A DNA stretch of 64,000 nucleotides from Catellatospora citrea (GTDB lineage: Bacteria > Actinomycetota > Actinomycetes > Mycobacteriales > Micromonosporaceae), in assembly GCF_003610235.1 (NCBI RefSeq), contig NZ_RAPR01000001.1, positions 5,704,001 through 5,768,000 of the forward strand, in the 5' to 3' direction. Positions 59,814 to 64,000 of this stretch are shown here, piece by piece. A program made the translations under genes and the position numbers. The notes beneath the pieces were generated by a model. The model had not been told where the DNA came from. It saw nothing but the letters and a program-made list of their open reading frames with translations, and did no database searches. How positions within the stretch are numbered: position 1 is the stretch's first letter; every line of letters starts with the position of its first letter.

Positions 59814-60572
59814 TCAGTGGGGGGAGACGGTGCGGATCAGGTCGGCGACGAGTTGGCGGAGCTCGGGCGTCGGTTCGAGCCCGAGATCGTTGTGCAGGTA
59901 CCGCTCGTAGCGGTCCAGGTCGCGCAGTGCCTCGCCGCGATTGCCCGCGGCGAGGTGCGCTCGGATCAGGATGGAGTGGCCCGTCTCCCGCAGTGGATCG
60001 TCGCGGACCGCGGTCAGCGCGGCCACCTGCGCCTCGGCGAACCGTCCCACCTCGATGAGCCCGACCGCCACCGCTTCCAGCGCGCCCAGCCGCAGCTGTC
60101 GCCAGTTGTCGGCCTCCAGCAGGACCCAGTCGTCGTACCAGCCGGGCAGGAGATCGGTCGAGAGGTCCTTCATGGTCTCCGGATCCAGCCCGAGGTCGTG
60201 CACGGCCACGGCCGGATCGAGCGCGCGGTATGCCGTCCGGCGGGCGCGGTGCAGGTCCACGCTGACGTGCCGGGCCAGGTGGATCTCGTCGGGATGGACG
60301 TCGAGCGCGTCCCGGGAGGCCCGGGGCAGCCGGGACAGCGCCGAGCGCAGGTTCGCGTAGGCGCACCGTTCCGGCACGTCAGGCCAGAGGGTCTGCGCCA
60401 CCAGGGCACGCGGCACCGCGGCACGGCAGCGCATCGCCACGAACGCCAGCAGGCGCGCCGACCCGCCCGACACCGGCACGGGCTCGTCCTGCACGGCCAG
60501 CTCGAAACCACCGAGCAGCGAGAGGCGTGCCGCGGGTGGCGCACTGCCGTCCTGCGCCCGAGGAAGGGACAT
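59814..60572 (-). CDS. BTAD-domain (SARP-like) transcriptional regulator
   Basis: Predicted 252 residues from the ATG at 60572; the frame extends to 60650, and the true start is uncertain. The N-terminal winged-helix of the AfsR/SARP type starts LSLLGGFELAVQDEPVPVSG and includes LLAFVAMRCRAAVPRALVAQTLWPD. The bacterial transcriptional activation domain follows with TPR-like helices (LLPGWYDDWVLLEADNWRQLR, read in two segments; AGNRGEALRDLDRYE). SARPs switch on secondary metabolite genes, but no biosynthetic cluster is adjacent. Confidence 0.88.
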   Translation of the reverse strand: MSLPRAQDGSAPPAARLSLLGGFELAVQDEPVPVSGGSARLLAFVAMRCRAAVPRALVAQTLWPDVPERCAYANLRSALSRLPRASRDALDVHPDEIHLARHVSVDLHRARRTAYRALDPAVAVHDLGLDPETMKDLSTDLLPGWYDDWVLLEADNWRQLRLGALEAVAVGLIEVGRFAEAQVAALTAVRDDPLRETGHSILIRAHLAAGNRGEALRDLDRYERYLHNDLGLEPTPELRQLVADLIRTVSPH

Positions 60573-60803
60573 CACCACTCGTCTCGCCGGCCCGGCTGCG
60601 GCGCCCACCGCACAGCCTCGGGAAAGGAACGGGGTGTCGTTATCACCCACGAGCAGCCTACGGTCCGGACCCTGCCGGTGCAGGCCGGATGCCCGATCTG
60701 TCCGGGCGGCCCGTCACGCCGGCGTCACGTCCGGGTGACGGTGACCGCCACAGAATGAATCGACATCGCACCGATGATCACCGATCGAGGGGAGGAAGAC
60801 CCC

Positions 60804-61127
60804 ATGCGTACCCGAAAGGTGTCAGTTCTGTTCGGCACCGCCGCGATAGCGGCCGCCCTGGCGCTGTCCGCGCCGGCCACCGCCGCGCAGGCGTCCTCCG
60901 GACCGGTGTCCGCGGCACCGTCGTCCACGGTGGCGACGCAGGATCAGCCGGTCGCCGATCCGTGGCGCGACGGTTACCGGCAGGGCTACCGCGACGGCTT
61001 CAAGGACGCGAAGGACGACTGCCAGCGCTCCTACGCCAGCCGCCAGTTCGACAACTGGAAGTTCGCCCAGGGCTACGAGGCGGGCTTCGGTGAGGGGTGG
61101 GAGGCCGGCATGGCCCGGTACTGCTAG
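60804..61127 (+). CDS. Small secreted protein with duplicated GYxxGF motif
   Basis: Predicted 107 residues from the ATG at 60804 with GGGGAGGAAG upstream. Signal peptide to about residue 30 (APATAAQA), then a Ser/Pro-rich linker. Two copies of a glycine-aromatic motif follow: DGYRQGYRDGFKDAKDDC (56-73) and QGYEAGFGEGWEAGMARYC (89-107), each closing with a Cys, so a disulfide between the repeats is plausible. I recognise no family. Gly-Tyr helical repeats of this type pack tightly and may oligomerise. A terminator follows. Confidence 0.78.
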   Translation: MRTRKVSVLFGTAAIAAALALSAPATAAQASSGPVSAAPSSTVATQDQPVADPWRDGYRQGYRDGFKDAKDDCQRSYASRQFDNWKFAQGYEAGFGEGWEAGMARYC

Positions 61128-61151
61128 GACCGGGGCCCTGTCGAGAAAGTG

Positions 61152-61186
61152 GAAGGATGCCCTGCCGGGTGGGCGGGGCATCCTTC
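61152..61186. terminator. Terminator after small secreted protein
   Basis: GAAGGATGCCC (61152-61162) pairs with 61176-61186 over 11 bp, 13-nt loop, 24 nt after the stop and before the convergent VOC gene. Confidence 0.8.
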
Positions 61187-61205
61187 GTGTCCGGCGGACC
61201 TCCGG

Positions 61206-61646
61206 TCAGTCGCGGGGGTAGTCGAAGTTCTCCGGGGTCCACTGCTTCTCCTCGACGAGGACCAGCCAGTTGCCGGAGTTGTCGCGCATGACCGCCTCGA
61301 CGCCGTACGGGCGGTCGGCCGGCTCCTGCAGGAACACCACGCCCTTGGCGCTGAGCTCCTCGAACGTCTTGCGGCAGTCGTCGACGCTCAGGCCGAGCCC
61401 GCCCATCGCGCCCTTCTCCAGCTGGCGGCGGATGAAGTCGGCGGCGTCGGCGTCCAGCGGCGGGCCCGGCGTCATCAGGGTGACCTGCAGTTCGGGCTGG
61501 CTCGGGTGCCGGACGGTCACCCAGCGGAAGCCCTCGCCCATGGTGATGTCGGCCCCGGCCTCGAAGCCGAGCACGTCCACGTAGAAGTCGCGGGCCTTGT
61601 CCTGGTCGAGGCAGTACACGGTGACCAGTGAGATGTTTGTGATCAT
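61206..61646 (-). CDS. VOC family protein (glyoxalase/dioxygenase fold)
   Basis: A 146-residue protein with two beta-alpha-beta-beta-beta modules: LVTVYCLDQDKARDFYVDVLG and the second module ending DNSGNWLVLVEEKQW. Metal ligands are only partly conserved: no clear His in the first strand, Glu near the end. So it may bind rather than transform its ligand. The AraC gene ends 9 bp upstream on the same strand, so the two are likely co-transcribed. Confidence 0.88.
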   Translation of the reverse strand: MITNISLVTVYCLDQDKARDFYVDVLGFEAGADITMGEGFRWVTVRHPSQPELQVTLMTPGPPLDADAADFIRRQLEKGAMGGLGLSVDDCRKTFEELSAKGVVFLQEPADRPYGVEAVMRDNSGNWLVLVEEKQWTPENFDYPRD

Positions 61647-61655
61647 GTTTCCAGC

Positions 61656-62147
61656 CTAGGACTCGGTGCTGAGCTGCGGCTTCTCCGAGATTGCGCGGTC
61701 TGCGGCACCCGCCGTGGGATGCCCGGTGGTGCCGCCCAGGTCGAGCACGCCGCGCATGAACAGGAAACAGCCGGGCACGTGCGGGCCGCCCCGGGCCGCC
61801 CAGCGGTCGCGGTATGCCGTCGGCGTCTCGCCGGTCAGCGCCCGGAACCGGGTCGAGAACGAGCCGAGGCTGGCGAAGCCGACGATCATGCACACTTCGG
61901 TCACGGTCAGGTTGGCCAGGCGCAGCAGGTCCTGGGCCCGCTCGATGCGGCGCCGGGTGAGGTAGCGGATCGGCGTCTCCCCGTACGTCGCCTCGAAGCT
62001 GCGGACGAAGTGGAACTTGGACACACCCGCCACCCGGGCCAGCCGGTCCAGGTCGAGCGCCTCGGCGTAGTGGCGGTCGATGTGATCGCGCGCCCGCCGC
62101 AGGTGGGGCAGCAGGTCCACCGCCACCGGCCGGGACACCCTCGCCAT
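61656..62147 (-). CDS. AraC family transcriptional regulator
   Basis: Predicted 163 residues from the ATG at 62147; the frame opens at 62192. The two HTH motifs LDLDRLARVAGVSKFHFVRSF and TVTEVCMIVGFASLGSFSTRF are complete and lie near the N-terminus, with no sensor domain before them. The 55-residue C-terminal tail (GGPHVPGCFLFMRGVLDLGG) is unusual for a DNA-binding-only AraC protein. It probably regulates the VOC gene that follows. Confidence 0.9.
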   Translation of the reverse strand: MARVSRPVAVDLLPHLRRARDHIDRHYAEALDLDRLARVAGVSKFHFVRSFEATYGETPIRYLTRRRIERAQDLLRLANLTVTEVCMIVGFASLGSFSTRFRALTGETPTAYRDRWAARGGPHVPGCFLFMRGVLDLGGTTGHPTAGAADRAISEKPQLSTES

Positions 62148-62227
62148 GCGTCCGAGCCTAGGCCCGCCCACCGACGAATCCGACCGGGCCACCGAGCCTG
62201 GCCGGGCACAGGGCCCGGCCTGCGCTC

Positions 62228-62587
62228 TCAGGCTGCGGCGTCGTACGCGTGCAGGCCGATCAGCAGCCCCGCCGGGTCCGTGATGTAGCAGCCCTGGCCG
62301 ACCCCGGTGATGGTGAACGGCTCGACCACGACGGTCCCGCCGTGGAGACGCACCCGCTCGATCGCCGCCGCCATCTCCTCGACCCGGATCACCGGAACCG
62401 CCCGGGGCTGCCCGTCACGCGACGGCATGATGCCGGTGTCGACACCGGCGGCGTCGCCGTGCGCCGCGACCAGGTAGTCCGGGGCGGCGAACGGCTGCGG
62501 CCGCCAGCCGAACGCGGCCGACAGGAACGACGACGTCGCATCGAGGTCCGGACTGTTGAGCTCGACGTAGCTGATGGGCTGGATCAT
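62228..62587 (-). CDS. VOC family protein coupled to ArsR regulator
   Basis: A 119-residue single-domain VOC protein: ISYVELNSPDLDATSSFLSAA at the start and ITDPAGLLIGLHAY at the end. Its ATG overlaps the stop of the ArsR gene (ATGA), a pairing widespread in actinobacteria for small-molecule modification or binding. Confidence 0.9.
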   Translation of the reverse strand: MIQPISYVELNSPDLDATSSFLSAAFGWRPQPFAAPDYLVAAHGDAAGVDTGIMPSRDGQPRAVPVIRVEEMAAAIERVRLHGGTVVVEPFTITGVGQGCYITDPAGLLIGLHAYDAAA

Positions 62588-62955
62588 GGTTTCTCCTTGT
62601 CGGGCGCTGCCGGCAGGCGCAGCTCGGGTGCGGTGCGGGCGATCTGCGCGATGCGGTGCGCCCAGTTCTCGACCGCGGCCAGGGCCCCGGTGTCGAGCTG
62701 ATGCCAGCGGTGCCGGCCGATCAGCGTGGTGCGCAGCAAACCCGCCTCCTGCAGCACCTTGATGTGCTGCGAGACGGCGGGACGGCTCATCGGCACCAGC
62801 TCGGCGAGCTGACCCGTCGTCGCGGGGCCGTGGGCGAGCCGCTGCACGATCGCCCGCCGGGTGCCGTCGGCGACCGCGTTGAGGATCTCGTCGAGCCCGG
62901 CCACCACCACCCCCGCGCCGCGGCAGGCCCGCCGCCGTTCCCTGCGCGACCGCAT
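62584..62955 (-). CDS. ArsR family transcriptional regulator
   Basis: Predicted 123 residues from the ATG at 62955; a GTG at 62910 would remove an Arg-rich tail (RSRRERRR) not seen in most relatives. Winged-helix core DEILNAVADGTRRAIVQRL and MSRPAVSQHIKVLQEAGLL. No cysteine metal site in the recognition helix, so it is not a classical metal sensor. A perfect AGCTTAC inverted repeat lies upstream, likely its operator, controlling itself and the coupled VOC gene. Confidence 0.9.
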   Translation of the reverse strand: MRSRRERRRACRGAGVVVAGLDEILNAVADGTRRAIVQRLAHGPATTGQLAELVPMSRPAVSQHIKVLQEAGLLRTTLIGRHRWHQLDTGALAAVENWAHRIAQIARTAPELRLPAAPDKEKP

Positions 62956-63007
62956 GATGCCGTGCCGTCTCCGGCTTGGTCGCGGCAGATCTGCTGCCGC
63001 GAATCGC

Positions 63008-63023
63008 GTAAGCTGTAGCTTAC
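63008..63023. promoter_or_regulatory. Putative ArsR operator
   Basis: GTAAGCTGTAGCTTAC: perfect 7-bp arms and a 2-nt centre, 52 bp upstream of the ArsR start, in the divergent gap with the GNAT gene. Confidence 0.7.
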
Positions 63024-63099
63024 CTATCGGGTGACCGGTGCGCCAATCCACCCGCTCGGGTGTGCTGCGGCTGCCTGGCAGAGGTGGCAGACTCGCGCG

Positions 63100-63666
63100 A
63101 TGACCGACGGACTGGTGATCCCCGAACTCGACGCGGGACCGTTCCTGCTGCGCCCGTTCCGGGCCGGCGACCTGCCGCTGCTCGCGGAGGCCGCCGCGGA
63201 TCCGTACATCCCGGTGATCAGCTCGGTGCCGGTGCCGTACAGCGAGGCCGACGGGCTGGCGTTCGTGCAGCGCCAGCACGACCGGGCGCGGGAGGGCGTC
63301 GGATACTCCCTGGCGATCGTCGACCGCGCCGAGGACCGGGCAGTCGGCCAGATCGGCCTGTGGGTCACCGAACTGGCCGAGGGCCGGGCCGCGACCGGCT
63401 ACTGGATCGCGCCCTCCGGCCGCGGACGCGGCGCGGCCGGGCACGCGCTGGCGGCGGTGGCCCGCTTCGCGCTGACCGATCTCGCGATTCCGCGGGTGCA
63501 TCTGCACGTCGAGCCGTGGAACACCGCGTCGGTGCGCACCGCCGAGCGCGCCGGGTTCCGGCGCGAGGGCCTGCTGCGCAGTTGGATGGAGCTGGGCGGG
63601 ACACGCCGCGACATGCTGCTGTTCGCCCGCCTGGCCGCCGACGAGCCCAGCCCGGCCGCGCCCTGA
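63100..63666 (+). CDS. GNAT family N-acetyltransferase (RimJ/RimL-like)
   Basis: Predicted 188 residues from the ATG at 63100; the frame opens at 63031 across the promoter. LRPFRAGDLPLLAEAA opens the fold, GYWIAPSGRGRGAAGHALAA is the acetyl-CoA loop, and LHVEPWNTASVRTAERAGF the conserved strand-helix of the RimJ/RimL group. It transfers an acetyl group to an amine of a protein or small molecule, acceptor unknown. Confidence 0.93.
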   Translation: MTDGLVIPELDAGPFLLRPFRAGDLPLLAEAAADPYIPVISSVPVPYSEADGLAFVQRQHDRAREGVGYSLAIVDRAEDRAVGQIGLWVTELAEGRAATGYWIAPSGRGRGAAGHALAAVARFALTDLAIPRVHLHVEPWNTASVRTAERAGFRREGLLRSWMELGGTRRDMLLFARLAADEPSPAAP

Positions 63667-63767
63667 CCACCGGGCCTTGGTCGACCCTGGTCCGTCGCCC
63701 GCGCGCTGATTCTGACTTCATGGCAGGCGGTGCACTGGGGCGCTTGCCCAGCGGAGCGCCGCGCGGC

Positions 63768-64000
63768 TCAGCCGTTCAGCGCGTCGAGCAGCAGGTCGCG
63801 GGCGGCAGCGTCGAAGGCGACCAGGCGTACGCGGTGCACCCGGGTGGGGGTGGACCGGATGGTCGCGACCGCGATGCGGGCGGCGCGCTCGGGCGGGAAG
63901 CCGTAGACACCGGTGGCGATCGCCGGGAAGGCAACCTCGGCCGCGCCGAGCTCGTCGGCCACCTCCAGGCAGCGGCGGTAGCAGGAGGCGAGAGTGTCGT
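63768..64000 (-). CDS. Macro domain protein (5' end cut by window)
   Basis: The open frame runs off the right edge, giving the last 77 residues. SCYRRCLEVADELGAAEVAFP and AIATGVYGFPPERAARI contain the GxYGFP loop that binds ADP-ribose phosphate in macro domains. It probably hydrolyses O-acetyl-ADP-ribose or ADP-ribosyl esters. The N-terminal GDIT-type motif would lie outside the window. Confidence 0.9.
   Translation of the reverse strand, partial: DTLASCYRRCLEVADELGAAEVAFPAIATGVYGFPPERAARIAVATIRSTPTRVHRVRLVAFDAAARDLLLDALNG

Overview
This is a 64 kb stretch of a very GC-rich actinobacterial chromosome. GTG and TTG starts are common, many neighbouring genes overlap by ATGA or GTGA, and the gene content is typical of soil actinomycetes: many LacI, TetR, LysR, HxlR, AraC and ArsR regulators, CUT1 sugar ABC importers, secreted GH6/CBM2 cellulase, an S1 protease and a SARP-type regulator. 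The intergenic palindromes and the ATGAGC start-site repeats make me think of Micromonosporaceae, but that is inference without a search. I see no tRNA, rRNA, CRISPR array, integrase or transposase, and no stretch longer than 300 bases lacks a gene. Both ends cut a gene: asd on the left and a macro-domain gene on the right.

Left part (1-16.3 kb): partial asd; an operon of GH13 glucosidase, mini-ORF, phosphodiesterase-like gene and EamA transporter under a LacI-type operator; P1 peptidase; histone-deacetylase-like amidohydrolase; a DUF6807 gene with a nearly identical operator; TetR, MFS and CocE hydrolase genes; a divergent TetR/membrane-protein pair with two operators; a PAC2 protein; a BNR-repeat membrane protein.

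Middle (16.3-38.7 kb): secreted RCC1-propeller protein, acyl-CoA ligase, AEC transporter, GH6-CBM2 cellulase, peroxiredoxin, ABC exporter, flavin disulfide reductase, then a cellobiose-type locus: LacI regulator, divergent binding lipoprotein, two permeases, mini-ORF and GH1 beta-glucosidase. Three TGAGAGCG operators lie between regulator and operon. With the cellulase 6 kb away this looks like a cellulose-degradation and cello-oligosaccharide uptake module. Thioesterase/HxlR, ATP-grasp, LysR/MFS and a TIGR03086 protein follow.

Right part (38.7-64 kb): an ATP-grasp ligase and a sulfotransferase flanked by AT-richer DNA, peptide deformylase, DUF3105, acylphosphatase, PolX, a Tat/lipoprotein dienelactone hydrolase, an ECF sigma factor with its membrane partner, a three-gene two-component operon whose first protein ends in a Cys/His-rich tail, a secreted S1 protease, a ferredoxin-reductase-like flavoprotein and a histidine phosphatase. 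Next comes a second, paralogous sugar locus (LacI, lipoprotein, two permeases, GH43 xylosidase), then a BTAD regulator, a small secreted duplicated-motif protein, VOC/AraC/ArsR genes, a GNAT and the partial macro protein.

Two signals are not explained by ordinary annotation. (1) Four mini-ORFs of 20-24 codons, at 2631, 25305, 25376 and 31218, share a DERSEE-type C-terminus that encodes a GAGGAG Shine-Dalgarno exactly 5 nt before the next ATG, and their stop codons overlap that ATG; they sit at operon junctions like portable translational couplers. (2) At least six sequence families of 45-77 bp intergenic palindromes occur, three of them in two to four copies within this window.
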